64,000 nucleotides of DNA from Lineus longissimus (GCF_910592395.1 NC_088318.1:12400349-12464348); one strand, 5' to 3'; positions 1 to 11,806 are shown, counted from the first letter of the stretch. Numbers and translations are program-made. Notes: generated from the sequence alone by a model not told the origin.

Positions 1-743
1 GTACATGATATACAGGGCTATGTGTACTAATGTACCAACAACTTGAGATGAACTCAATAAATTAAGTGATAGCAATAATTGAATTATTTCACAAATTTCA
101 TCAGATTTTTTTGTGAACGGGCAAATATTTTGAAAATATAAAACCCGTGCGAAAAGTGATTTTAAAGTGCGCAATTCAACTGTGACTGCTTCCTTTAAAC
201 AATATGTCAATGATATAATGTTTTCCTTGGGTCAGAAAGGTGACTGTCAGAAAACTCACCACCTCTGCTCTCGTACGTTTTTAAAACTCCACATTAAGTC
301 TTTTGTGATGTGTCTTGTGTGTTGTGACAAAGTGTATAACACCCAATTACCTCAGTGCTGGTAGGAAAGGCATAGGCCTCGGGCGTGCAACTCCGGCTCT
401 ACTCCGATTGGTCCGCTGCAATCAGGTGATACAGTATTATTTTTTTATTGGCTGATCACTCAGAGTGGAACAGGAGTCATGCGATTGGATCGATGTAGGC
501 AGGTGGTTCGCTTCAGTTGCGTCAGAAGATATTTTCATAATGCCACTTTTTAAATATTACCACTTCTTCGTCACCTTCTTGCTGTATATTATATGGTGTA
601 ATAAACTCACTGATGAAAGTCAGTATTGTCATTCTGCATATTCAAAGTCTCTTGTTCAATTTATTTCTTTTCAAAAGCTCTGGACTCCCTCCAAATAGAG
701 TTCCCTGTGACTGTCCTCTTCAGCTATTTGTCATCTGATATTG
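1..743. other. Intergenic stretch, no gene seen
   Basis: AT-rich sequence with only short, unrecognisable open frames. I see no splice-bounded conserved exon, RNA gene or clear repeat. Confidence 0.4.
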
Positions 744-860
744 GCTGATATGAATATAGACTAGTAAATGCTTTTACTTCAATTTTGTACAGAAAGGCCA
801 AGTACAAATGTTCATGGAGTTTTAGATAAAAGCATTTGCTAGTCTTTATTCATATCACCC
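744..860. mobile_element. Foldback MITE, copy 1
   Basis: An arm starting GATATGAATATAGACTAG and containing AAATGCTTTTA is matched in inverted orientation by TAAAAGCATTTGCTAG followed by TCTTTATTCATATCACCC about 50 bp later. The whole unit is about 117 bp with no coding capacity. A second copy with nearly the same arms is at 13345-13462, which supports a non-autonomous DNA transposon and not a chance hairpin. No target-site duplication is clear. Confidence 0.75.
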
Positions 861-3110
861 ATTGTCCCTTTAACTCAAGGTCATGTATCCCTTTAATATA
901 TACAAGGACATTGACTTAATGATGTGTTGGCATCAATGAAGATTTGATAGAGATATTCTTCTTGAAAGAGGAAAAACTATTTCTTTTCTGAGATGCTTAA
1001 ATTATTTTATGTTGAAATATGATACCCCTTTTAAATGGTCATCCCAAACAACGTCCAAGGTTGAAAGGCCTTCTGTTTGTTCAAAATTTGATAATTAACT
1101 TGAATTTGAAAATTTAGTAGTGTAAATACCAAAAACGTGTTATACTTAAATATTGTAAATAAATTTCAGCAATGCCATCGTGGAGACTGATATCCAAATA
1201 CAGGTTTCAGCAAATTGACATGTATACCAACTGCACTACTACGACAGTGTTTATTTCTACATACCTGGACCACAAGAAAATACAGTGAACTTGAATGGTG
1301 TAGACCTTTAAGGTGGAAACCAGTTTCCGTTTTAACAATGTTCAATATGCTCACATAAGCAAGTAACAAATCTTCAAAAGCACACTGCTGATATCTGTTT
1401 ACAATTTTGATGCTATCACCGCCAAAACCCTTTCATCTTTTCTGTCATCTGTCAACAGGAAAAGAAGAAGGTTTTCAATCAAACATTGTTGAATCGAAGA
1501 CGTTTCGAATGTTTGATGTCGTCTGGGGATCAACATTGCATTAGAACTAAAAGGGGTAGATGCTTTAAAGGAATAGGTGTTTTTCACTGGGTCATTCATA
1601 CAGGCCAAATATATATTCAAAGGAGGTCATCACAAGATTCCATTAAAGACTTCTGTTATGGAACGAAACTAATATCCTATTCCAGGAAAATTGAGGTATC
1701 TCCATTTGACCAAGGAAGTTTTATAGTTTTATAGCTTTATAGTTCTATAAAACTTTCTTGATTTGACACAAACACACTTGACTGGCACACATTGAACTGA
1801 TATTTCTAGTTTTAGCATGTTTAGTAATAACTTACTGTTAACCGCCAGATTTTTGTGCCGTTAACATGTAAAGTGTCCAATGAAGTTTCATGATTTTTCA
1901 TTTATGGGCTTTGGTGAAGTCAGGGTCCGGCTGGAAGCCATTTGTAAACATGTTGAATCAAACACCACTTTATCACACACCCATGTTGTCCCTTTAACCT
2001 AGTGGACCAACTTATCTCTCATGCCTAAACACCTTTTACATACTGCGTCAAGTAACTGTATATGTAAGAGCGGCTTTGGAAATACGAGGCGGGTACTGCT
2101 ATTTTTAGCGAGTGGATGTTTTCAAAGGGGTCAGAACCCCCTCATCAACTCATGGCCTTTTCTCAACCCACTCGGCCAAGTAAGCCAATCCAGGGATGCT
2201 GTTTGTTACTTCACATTACTTTATTTCAAATTTTTGTAAGCGTTTTATTTTTGGCGGACTTCCGCAAATTATCTAGATGCGCGGAAAATAAAAATCGCGA
2301 AAAAAAATGTTGGTTTGGGAGAAAAAAAAAATCAAAAATAAATAGGCGCAAACTAACATTTAGCAGTTGACAGTATTCAAAATCTCGCATTGTCTCAGTT
2401 CTCGGTCCCCTGTGTTGGAACAGGAATCTATGGGACGGCATGATATCAAATATCATCAAGTAAGCCACTTGGTATTTTTCATTTTTGCTAAATACTACTA
2501 AGATATAGGTGCCTACAGTTACTACTACGACTCCAGATACTTTTACCAGTTTAGTATTGATACTCCCACGAAGTGACCTATTGATTACGCTGCGTAGGCC
2601 CCCTCAACGAAAAAGTATCTTCTTCACTTTGATGTTACAAATCTCTTTTCTTTATTTCGGGACCTGAACGTCAAAAGATTTTATCCATCACTGCTGACGC
2701 AAGTTCAGCCTATTGTGCGTAGCCTCCCACAAGTGGCAAAGATACAAGTGAGGATTTTCTCTCGAATATGTATTGACATTGGTGTGAAAGGATCTAAGAC
2801 ACCTTAAATTATAGTCTTTCGTTTAAGTATAGTGTTTAATTATAGTCTAGTGTAAGGTGTTTGTCTTGTACTGGAAACCTTATTCACAGGCAAGTTTACT
2901 GGAAAACAAGCCTATCGGCGTCTGATTCACAATGTGGTTTGTGAGGAGTGTCATAGTCGTCAACAGTGTAGCTTACGTATTTCGAAGACCAGTGGAATTG
3001 GCGGCGTCAAATTATTAGTGAAATTTATAATTTACAAATTACAAATCGTTTATTGAAACCGTGTAAAAAGTTACATTTTACATAAGATGAAAGTACAATG
3101 ACCATAAGCA
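861..3110. other. Intergenic stretch, no gene seen
   Basis: Several overlapping short frames occur on both strands (for example around 1400-1730), but none has recognisable domains or convincing splice sites. An A-rich tract lies near 2285-2345. Confidence 0.4.
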
Positions 3111-3111
3111 T

Positions 3112-3780
3112 GATGAACTAAATAACTGGTGTGACATTGTTGTGGATTTGGTGGTGTGCAGCTGGAGGAGTGGACAATGTCACAACCAGGGTTCCTACAT
3201 TATATACAGTGGAACCTCCGTTAGTAGACACCTCTCTATTAAAGACAACCTTTCCAATAAGGACACTAGTTTTGGTCCCAAATTGGTTGTTTCCATTCAA
3301 TTTTGACTTCTCTAATCAGTCTTTGGGTGTTCCGAATGCTTGACACATTTCGAACATGTTTTGGTTGGAAACAACCCTACAGTCTTACACTTATGGCTGA
3401 ATGAATGACAGTGCATTTTCGTGTAAGCTCGGTGACGAAATGCTGCGACACTATTCGTCACCAACATGCTTGATGGGTGGTGCCATCTGCACAAAGGACG
3501 ATGAATTAAATAACTGATGTGACATTGTCGCTGCATTTGCAGGTGTCCACATCGAGGAGTAGATGATGTCACTACATGTACCAGGGTTTGTACTTTCATA
3601 TACAGTGGACCTACTTTTTGTGGACACCTTCCTATTGAGGACAACCTCTTTAATAAGGACAGTAGTTTTTGGTTCCAAATTGGTTGTTTCCATTCAACTC
3701 GACTTCTCAGTTTAGGACACCTCTCTGTTAAAACAGCACTTTTCAGTCCCTGGGGCATTTCTGGAAATTTCATGCTATAG
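3112..3780. repeat. Diverged two-copy repeat with transposon-like ends
   Basis: Two related units begin with GATGAA(C/T)TAAATAACTG at about 3112 and 3500 (offset about 388 bp). Both carry a block starting TATACAGTGGA(A)CCT at about 3205 and 3600, followed by phrases such as ACACC, TATTRAGGACA and CCAAATTGGTTGTTTCCATTC. A matching inverted end, TAGAGAGGTTCTACTGTA, lies near 44695-44713. CAGTRGAACCTC ends are typical of widespread mariner/pogo-like elements. The open frame crossing this region is not coding. Confidence 0.6.
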
Positions 3781-4378
3781 AGCAATAGGTTCAGCTAAGT
3801 GACAAGAACAGTACTATAAGACGGTTTTAAAAAGTTGAAAATTATTTATTTAAATGACATATAAATGGTTCAGCAGTACTTGGCAGTGTGCATTATGTAA
3901 TGAAATATGATTTACATAATATAACATTTTTGTGACAAATAGTACAGATGATGGATAAATCGATACAGTGGATAGCTGTTAGAATATGCAATACATGCAA
4001 TAGCATTTGTTTTTATTGAGATTTTGCGAGAACCAAGTGGTATTTTGACAAGATAATAGAAAGCCAATAACACTACAAGAACATGACTTCAATACATTGA
4101 CATTGTAGTACTTGGTATACTAAAAATATTCAAAGATGGGTATCTCGAGTTAAAGTACAAGATGTATGAATGAAGGAGGCACTCGGGTAAGAAATGGTGT
4201 CGCTAATGAAAGATTAGAATTAAGACATATCTCTGTATTTCATGTGGTGTACTGACAAATGGTGCAGTTTGTTACCAATTTTGTACATAGTTGGTGTGTC
4301 ATGTTTATTCATACATCTTGCTCTATAAAAGCGAGTGAGAGAGGCATTGTGACATTAGAGTGTTGTATATCTATAGAA
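3781..4378. other. Intergenic stretch, no gene seen
   Basis: AT-rich sequence without a supported gene, RNA or repeat. Confidence 0.35.
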
Positions 4379-4572
4379 TATGTGACCCGTCACAGCAAAA
4401 CCAGGTACATGTCGCACAGAAGATGAGCCTAAATGACACCAGGAGATAATGGAAGAAATTGATGTGCTCATATTTTACAAAAGGCAGACAATAGATAAAT
4501 GAACAAACAGTCCGTCTCAACCTGCCAAGCTCAGAGCGACATGCGCCTGGTTTTGCTGTGACGGGTCACATG
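4379..4572. mobile_element. MITE with about 35-bp terminal inverted repeats
   Basis: The left end reads TGTGACCCGTCACAGCAAAA then CCAGG and ATGTCGC. The right end (about 4538-4571) is its near-perfect reverse complement, with a one or two base difference. The 190-bp interior has no open frame of note. Arm length and total size fit a non-autonomous DNA transposon. The target-site duplication is not evident, so the superfamily is open. Confidence 0.75.
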
Positions 4573-4629
4573 TACAAAGTTTACATAAAACAAGATTTGT
4601 ATGTTTATTTAGGAGTACAAAAGTTGTAT

Positions 4630-5292
4630 ATAAAATGCCGACTTCATAATGATTTATAGGATACAAAATTTGACATGACAGCATTTTATAAAATATGAAT
4701 AATCTATAATGAGAATAGTTTTGTAGCACCAATGATTTGAAAATACTGAATTTATTTATTGCATGAATAGAACACAAAAAACAGGATGATACCATGATTG
4801 TCACATGCGTGAAATATATTGTCATGGATGGGCATTGGGAACAAAAAGAATTGCTGTTATCAGCTGCATTGGTAGCGATTGCTTTAGCTGATTTTCAGAA
4901 ACTGACAGGAATGAGAATGTTGATATAGTGTTGAAAAAATATTTTTATAACATACATTGCATAAAATGCCGACTTCATAATGATTTATAGGACACAAAAT
5001 TTGACATGACAGCATTTTATAAAATATGAATAATCTATAATGAGAATAGTTTTGTAGCACCAATGATTTGAAAATACTGAATTTATTTATTGCATGAATA
5101 GAACACAAAAAACAGGATGATACCATGATTGTCACATGCGTGAAATATATTGTCATGGATGGGCATTGGGAACAAAAAGAATTGCTGTTATCAGCTGCAT
5201 TGGTAGCGATTGCTTTAGCTGATTTTCAGAAACTGACAGGAATGAGAATGTTGATATAGTGTTGAAAAAATATTTTTATAACATACATTGCA
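4630..5292. repeat. 331-bp tandem duplication, two near-identical copies
   Basis: The block beginning ATAAAATGCCGACTTCATAA at 4630 recurs at 4961, and the match continues to about 5292. The few differences seen (for example TAGGATAC versus TAGGACAC) indicate a recent duplication. Open frames inside it are mirrored in both copies and show no known domain. Confidence 0.85.
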
Positions 5293-5650
5293 TTCAAATA
5301 ACACTAAGAAGTAGACGAGTACTAATTTCGCACACTTGAAAATATATGGACATTTACTGTCACTGGTAGTGGTAGTAGAGTAATTACATGCCATCAGCAG
5401 CACTAATTCAGACAGTTTTCGCTGTGCTTCAGTAACTGACTGGAATGACTAAGTTTGATTGTGCTGAAATGATACATAATAACGTACATTGCATAAACAA
5501 AATGATTACAAGATTTGTACTGTCTTGAAATATATGGACAGGGACAGTCACTGGAAGTTTGACATGCCATCAGTTGCACTGCTCCCGACAGTTTTCACTG
5601 TGCTTCAGTAACTGACTGGAATGACTAAGTTTGATTGTTCTGTATTTGCC
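5293..5650. repeat. Diverged units related to the adjacent duplication
   Basis: The phrase GCTTCAGTAACTGACTGGAA occurs at about 5427 and 5603 (offset 176 bp), with matching neighbours such as GACATGCCATCAG and AAATATATGGACA. The similar GATTTTCAGAAACTGACAGG in the 331-bp units suggests an older array. Confidence 0.55.
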
Positions 5651-6499
5651 TCCATTTGGATTTTGTGAACAAAAGTTACTAACCTTGTGTAATTGAAGTG
5701 TCGAATTCGCCTTGGTCGAAATGATAATACAGTAAATAAATCTATTGAATGTTGCTGAAAAGAAAACACTTACTACGTTAGAAGCCATGTACATGATAAC
5801 ACCACCACCACCATTATCAATATCATCACAAGTCAACTGGGGAATATGTGTGATATTTGTTCAAAACTTGCGTATATGGTATTTGCAGGTCTATTGTATT
5901 GTAACATATTTTTCACTTTCAAAATTAACTTTTTTACTAGAAATTATGAATCAATACTAACCGTAAGAAGCGTATGAAATTACAGAAGGCCTTCGTCGAA
6001 AAATGTAATGTACTTGTACTCATTCGTGTCATTAAACCTGAAAGCAGCACAGCATAACAGTGAAATTACCGTGACATCAATGGATGTCAAACTAACGTAG
6101 TGACGTAAATTTGAATTCGAAGTGCACAAATTCACAATTAAGGTTTCGAACACATCGAGAACTGAAAAACTTCATACAAATGCTTTCACACCAATGATAT
6201 GATTGTGGCGCTCCTGATGAGGTATCGCCCTCTGCTAAGCAGCTTTGGTCGTAACTAGGGTAAATGTTTTTTTCAAGTGATATGAGCGATGCAATACCTT
6301 AGTTTCCACCAGCGCCACGTAGCAGTCAATGAAGTTGTGCTGGTACTCCATTAACGTCATGCTTCAAATTTGAAGAAATTAATATTACCTTCATCAAGTA
6401 CGTAATAATGTTACACCAGGCCTTTGTCGAAAATGTAGATCTCGAAGTCTAACTGTAATGAAAGAAAACATCAATGTGACAATATGGTCTACTATGTAT
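5651..6499. other. Intergenic stretch, no gene seen
   Basis: No supported coding or RNA feature. A short run of ACC/CCA triplets lies near 5800. Confidence 0.35.
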
Positions 6500-6504
6500 G
6501 AGGG

Positions 6505-6715
6505 GGAGAACGGGTATTTTCGGGACACTGGGATGGGCCGAAAATAACTGTCGGGGTTCGGGATAGACACCCTTATTTTAGCGGGATTCGAGACAAGCCG
6601 TGTTTTGCGTCACGATTCGGCTAAAATTGCGTATTGGGAAACGGGATAAGCCTTTTTTCCTAACGGGACGTCGAGACAGTTACCCCCCCCCCCCCTTCCC
6701 CGTTCCCACCCTCAT
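6505..6715. repeat. GGGAT-rich degenerate repeat ending in a poly-C tract
   Basis: Imperfect repetitions of CGGGATTCG, GGGATAAGCC and GGGATAGAC are followed by 13 C residues at 6683-6695. This looks like a degenerate dispersed repeat. No coding potential was found. Confidence 0.45.
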
Positions 6716-7330
6716 GACATGTAGCATTGATTGTAGGCCTATTGTTACTCACAATCTATTTTTTTGTAATTGATACTGGTAGTATCAATAAGAAATATGC
6801 CACACGTTGGGAGCATGCAAGGCCTAGTACAATACACCATCATCACAATCAAATATTTCAATAATACACTGTCAACGAGAGGAGAGTGAATGTTCAACCA
6901 TCAATCACGTGCATTGTAGTGTACATCCCCCATGACGGCTTGCGCCCCGCTGACACGACGAGCACATGGCTGAGCCAATCCATCGCCTATACACTACTTT
7001 ACAAAAATCGACACCTACTGAAACTTTCACTAATTATTCTCCGAAATGTACTTTATCGTTACATCAATAAATGCACATTCGAAATTCAAAACTACCACTT
7101 ATTTTTGCCGTGAAACTGACCTGAGTTATCGAAACACTACGAAAAGAGGAAGAAGCAGGTCCGCATTTATCGAAATATTGCTAAATATAATTGTCAAAAT
7201 GTCGACCAAATTACCAATTAAATCACAATAAACTTATCAAATGTTCCCTCATGCCTTTGGGTGAAAAAATACTGATTTTTCAATCATTCTCAATTTTACA
7301 AATCACCAATCACAAAAAGAAATAATGATG
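6716..7330. other. Intergenic stretch, no gene seen
   Basis: Only short overlapping frames; nothing recognised. Confidence 0.35.
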
Positions 7331-7337
7331 CAATTAC

Positions 7338-7640
7338 CCAAAATAGATGAGATTTGACCACTGGTATAATTCCGCCATCTTGGATATCGGCATCGTCACC
7401 ACCACTTCAAATTCTAAAGTCTTATTCAGGCCTAATATGTGTAACCTGCTGTGGTGAAATGGCTAGTTTTATCAATAAATAACAAAATATGATCTTTGTA
7501 AATAAAATCGGAGATCTTCTGGTGTGTTTTTATGTGAATTTATTACGAACTATCAATGCAGCGCAGGGCAGCCATCGTGTTCTCATGCGTAGTGGCGATG
7601 CGATAGCCATCCGCGGCACTGCTTTTCAAGATGGTGGCAA
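7338..7640 (-). promoter_or_regulatory. Possible TATA-less promoter with YY1-like initiator and short first exon
   Basis: On the minus strand the sequence CAAGATGGCGGAA spans the ATG at 7378-7376, matching the YY1 core often found at start codons of TATA-less genes. The frame reads 13 codons (MAELYQWSNLIYF) to a plausible donor GTAATT at 7337. A second minus-strand ATG frame (MAALRCIDSS, about 7575) and a CAAGATGGTGG on the plus strand near 7626 lie in a locally GC-richer stretch. No downstream exon was recognised, so this may be a promoter without an identifiable product. Confidence 0.25.
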
Positions 7641-8299
7641 TTGCCCAGTGCTAGAGGCGTTGTAAGGAAAATTGAGAGCAGGCCCCTAATGAATGAACTC
7701 TCAACGATATCGATATATTTTCGTAATTCCAGCACAACTGTTCAACAATGAACGTCCACCGACAATCCCACTTAACGAATATTAATATCAATTCATATCA
7801 TGTATCTTAAAACGCTTTTATTTCATTTTAAAAAGAGTTATCGAGTGAACGATGACCTCCTACCGCACCCTCGAAATAAACAGCCAAAATGACCACAAAA
7901 ACACCTTTTTAGAAAAAAACAGCGATTTTTACGAAATAAATGTCATCAGAGACGAAACTAGACACTAATTTAGCTAGGTATGCACAGTAATAGTACCTGA
8001 AGTGATCGATTTCAAGGAGAAAATACACTGAAAACAACTTTTCAGGAACAGAAATAAGATCACATTGTGAATAATACATTCACCGGTGAGGTGTAACTGA
8101 AAACCTTATTCACAGAGAAACCAGACCATCTTTATCTTGCACTTTCCAATTACAACACATGAGTGGGTTTGAGTCAATCAAGATATATTAGAGCCACAAC
8201 TTGAAGGAATTGTTGGGTCTTCACTGGGATGTCGAATTGAGGATTTTAGGCAGATTTCAGACCTTTTCCTCTTAGTACAAATGCTAAATTTAATGACTG
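7641..8299. other. Intergenic stretch, no gene seen
   Basis: No supported feature; AT-rich with short frames only. Confidence 0.35.
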
Positions 8300-8395
8300 A
8301 AATCGAAAGATCTCTGTCTCGCCTCTCAGTGGATCTCTTGTCTCACCTCTCAGTGGATCTAAAGATCTCTGTCTCACCTCTCGGTGGATTTTTAA
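8300..8395. repeat. Short internal triplication in a dispersed repeat
   Basis: Three adjacent units share GTCTC(G/A)CCTCTC(A/G)GTGGAT. The preceding GAAATCGAAAGATCT and following TTTCGAATTGGATCAAA match a diverged copy at about 57124-57190, so the segment is dispersed. Confidence 0.5.
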
Positions 8396-9555
8396 AGTTT
8401 CGAATTGGATCAAAATAAACAAGTGCTAATTCAACAGGATTTTTTGCCGACTTTTTGCTACAGCGCTCGGTCTTTGGCATCCCTGCCTTCACCAAGCTCT
8501 AAAATCAAACCAGGTTGCCATGAAGGCTTTGTCAGTTTTGACAAATGGACATTTTGAATTTCCAATTGGAACACTTGCAGAAAGAAGCTCATAGTCTTTT
8601 ATTTTATGCATAATTAGTGCCTTTTACACAGGCAATTATACCACACCGATAGAAACACTTGCGTTAGTGTACAAAACAGTTCATTTGTGTATTTATAGAT
8701 GGCATTACTAACTTTAGTTAGTATTTTGTTGTAGCCAAATCAGAAAAGCAGTTGACTAACTGATAGTTTTGTAAGTGCGAGTGATGATAGTTTCACACAT
8801 TATTTTGTGTGGGTGGTTTATTTCTTAATGTATGGGGTCTGCTTGACTCATCTCGGGAGGGGGAGGGGCATAAAACTTTCTCTATTCTTCTAAAAAGTTG
8901 ACAATGTTGTGTCAAAAATGTTGATGTTCTGCGATCGTTTTTTCCACCCATTTCAAAATGTGGATCACAATTATTCATGGTAGGATTCGTTACTTGTCAT
9001 TGACTCTTTGGTGCTGTATGAAGATTAAATGTACAATACTTAACTGAAATAAATACTTTAATGGACCATTTTCAATGAGGCTTTTACATTTCTGTTGAGT
9101 CCTGCTGTTATTGTCACATGACCAATGTTGATCTTACAAAACATCCTACAATTTCATTGATTTTAACTTATATGAAATTTTACCCGAGGCCACAGTCTAC
9201 ATCAAAATGTCTATGATTACAGAGCATACAGTGATATTCATGCATGGGCAGTGAACACGTCCTTGCCCTTATGAGAAGTTGGAGTAGTACAGGGGTCTTT
9301 ATCAGACAAAAGGGTTGATGCAACGATAAGGTGTAGACGATAGGGCATCATTTGTACAAAAATAAGGAGATAATGTCTGTTGTCAAAGGCAATGGAATGA
9401 TTGCGCATTCATTTTCGCCAGATAAACGGCAAGGGAGTGAAATTAGATAGGACAGAAGGGAGTTGAAGGTCTATGGTCTATGTGACGCCCAGGTTGCAAC
9501 TTTGCCAATAGTAGGTTGGGTAGGAAGTTATTTCTCAGGTGCATGCCGACATGTC
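8396..9555. other. Intergenic stretch, no gene seen
   Basis: No coding exon, RNA gene or clear repeat recognised. Confidence 0.35.
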
Positions 9556-9559
9556 CAAG

Positions 9560-10260
9560 TCCCTTTACAAATGGCATATACGAGATACCATATGCAGTTT
9601 GATTTGTAGCAAGACACTCGCATTGGTTTCTAGCATTTTGCCAGTTTACCTTGGATCAACAAGGTTTTGATATTGGGTGGGACAGTGATGGGGAGGTCTT
9701 ATCTTGTGTGACAACCTGTTGTAACTTTGCCAATAATTCCCACAAGTCTTATTAGTTGATTGGTTTTCAGACGTTCAACAAGATAACAATGCAGTTTGAT
9801 TAGTAGCAAAGCACATTGGTTTCTAGCATAATTGTGCCAGATTTTACCTTGGAACAAAGGTTTTGAAATGGGGTGGGCGATGATGAGGTCTTGTCTTGTG
9901 TGATGACCTGGTTGTAATTTGATCAGTTTTCAGACGTTCAACAAGATAACAATGCAGTTTGATTAGTAGCAAAGCACATTGGTTTCTAGCATTGTGCCAG
10001 ATTTTACCTTGGAACAATAGGTTTTGAAATGGGGTGGGCGATGATGAGGTCTAGTCTTGTGTGATGACCTGGTTGTAATTTGATCAGTTTGCAGACTTTC
10101 AACAAGATAACATGCAGTTTGCTTTGTAGCAAGACACTCCATTGTTTTCTATCATTTTGCCAGATTTACCTTGGATCAACAAGGTTTTGAAATTGGGTGG
10201 GACAGCGATGGGGAGGTCTGGTCTCATGCAAGGACTTGGTCGCAACTTTGCAAATTGTTC
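9560..10260. repeat. Tandem array, four diverged units of about 160-196 bp
   Basis: The phrase AAGGTTTTGA recurs at about 9661, 9857, 10018 and 10181. Each is preceded by ATGCAGTTTGATT(A/T)GTAGCAA, GCATTGGTTTCTAGCAT and TTTACCTTGGA, and followed by TGGGGTGGG(C/A). The two inner units are most alike. The satellite is non-coding. Confidence 0.8.
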
Positions 10261-10494
10261 AGGATGGTAGGACAACCCATCACATGATGATTGTACCCCA
10301 GACAAATTATCATGGTTCTACACATTTGTATATCGAAAGGACCCGTTGAATGGGTTTTAGCACTTTGGTTGCAGATTTAGATGCAACAAGTAGGTCCTCA
10401 CTTGCTCAGTCGTTTATCGTTTACATCCCGTCGGATGTAAATGCCCCATGCCTGGTTGTTCCACGTTATAAACCATGGCACTTTAGTTTGACAT

Positions 10495-10645
10495 TTTGGT
10501 ATATGCAGTTGTACTACTGCAACAAGATACCATTTAATTTGTGCATCATGATACTGGTATATGCAGTTGTACTTCTGCAACAAATTACCATTCAGATGGA
10601 AGTATACTGGTATATGCAGTTGTACTACTGCAACAAGTTACGATT
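10495..10645. repeat. Three-copy tandem repeat, 53-58 bp
   Basis: The phrase TGGTATATGCAGTTGTACT occurs at about 10498, 10556 and 10609, followed each time by (A/T)CTGCAACAA(G/A)(A/T)TACC. The open frame passing through reads the same peptide three times (YMQLYYCNK type), which reflects the repeat and not a protein. Confidence 0.8.
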
Positions 10646-10948
10646 TAAAGGCCATATATCAAGGTTTTTTGCCATTTTCTGCTGTAAGACGATTTCAAAA
10701 GTGTACCTAACACTTTATACAATACAGAAAACCAAATGCAATTAGCTCCATCCATTTTGAAGATATAGCAATTATGTGTTTGACAACTTGATTACCTAAT
10801 CAGGCTAGCAACTGGCTTGTTAGAGCCAGGCGGCAGGTTCAGCAAAAGTTGTGATGTAGATCAGGTTATCTGTACATGTCATGCAATCATAAAAGCAGGA
10901 GGGCCTTAATTAATTATGCACACCTGGAAGTAATGTGTTTCATTCACT

Positions 10949-11299
10949 ATGGTGTATTGTGTGGCTCCGAATTGTGTCAAGGATAGCACAAAGAACAATC
11001 GAATGACGGATGGGACCCATTTTCATGAATTTCCAAAGCCAGTTGAACGAGAGAGGAGGAAGCTGTGGATTCGGAAGTGCAAACGTTTGGAGTGTTGGAA
11101 GCCTGGGCCTTCGGCCAAACTTTGCAGTGATCACTTTATCGATACGGATTATCACATGAAGCCGGATATCTGCATCCAACTGAATATTAAATGCCACTTG
11201 TTAAAAACAGCTGTTCCAACCATGTCAATTGCATTTAATGCCCGAGGCTGCCGAGGTCGGTTGTTATACATAATGTGTAGGCCCTATTGGGGCCTGTGA
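10949..11299 (+). CDS. THAP zinc-finger protein, N-terminal exon or single-exon gene
   Basis: The frame opens at ATG 10949 and reads 116 codons. Residues 1-92 form a complete THAP (C2CH) DNA-binding domain: YCVAPNC gives the first cysteine pair (C4, C9), KLWIRKC carries the invariant tryptophan, KLCSDHF gives the second Cys/His pair, and AVPTMS matches the family's AVPTIF box. THAP domains bind DNA through zinc and occur in transcription factors and P-element-type transposases. After the box the sequence becomes low-similarity (about residues 95-116) and then stops. Either the true exon ends near residue 93 and later exons were not recognised, or this is a truncated copy. The start has a fair Kozak context (ACTATGG). 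Confidence 0.75.
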   Translation: MVYCVAPNCVKDSTKNNRMTDGTHFHEFPKPVERERRKLWIRKCKRLECWKPGPSAKLCSDHFIDTDYHMKPDICIQLNIKCHLLKTAVPTMSIAFNARGCRGRLLYIMCRPYWGL

Positions 11300-11656
11300 T
11301 ACCGCATAGTGTCTTCTTGTGTTCCAGCCATAGTAAGGTGACAGCGACACAGGTCAGTGTCAGTGACAGCCACTGTCAATGACAGATTATTGTCATCTGA
11401 CATCTAGGCCTATCTAACGTTGCACGGCATTATATCATCACGTCAAGATGATTGTGCATAATACCGTCACTTTTCAATAGTAGTTCAGCGTCATGACATA
11501 ACTGGCGATACAACACTGACGAGGCGAAACAATATTGTGCAACATTAGTCTGTTCAAAAATCATACATGTTATGCATCTGCAACCGTCTATCAATGTCTT
11601 CTTAAGTTCTTTGCTATATCGGCAGGTCTGCCATGCAAATTGATTAACCACAAATT

Positions 11657-11806
11657 CTAATCACTTTCGTCCGAATGATCACTCTCATTATGATCTAGTG
11701 ATATTAATGGCTCGAACATGTACGGCTCAACGTTTAAATATTCTGTATCGACCAAAACATCCTCAAATTCACTGCTCTCACTCTCTGAACTGTATGCGGA
11801 AGCCAT
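11657..11806 (-). CDS. Short acidic ORF resembling the N-terminus of P2X7-C-domain-like proteins
   Basis: On the minus strand ATG at 11806 follows CAAAGCAAG and the frame runs 49 codons to TAG. It is serine- and acid-rich and contains EPYMFEP at residues 27-33. From memory, acidic N-termini with a (Q/E)PYxFEP motif are typical of invertebrate proteins carrying the P2X7 intracellular zinc-binding domain. The expected Cys/His-rich domain is not found in frame. A further minus-strand frame at 11430-11651 contains CRCITC and a CFASSVL phrase that might be a decayed remnant, but I cannot establish this. It could be a pseudogene fragment or first exon. Confidence 0.35.
   Translation of the reverse strand: MASAYSSESESSEFEDVLVDTEYLNVEPYMFEPLISLDHNESDHSDESD

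Noticed and set aside
3312-3785. 157-codon minus-strand frame
   Set aside because: It runs across the diverged transposon-like repeat and has no recognised domain.
5740-5960. 71-codon frame with a run of prolines
   Set aside because: The proline run comes from CCA triplets in low-complexity DNA, and no homologue is recognised.
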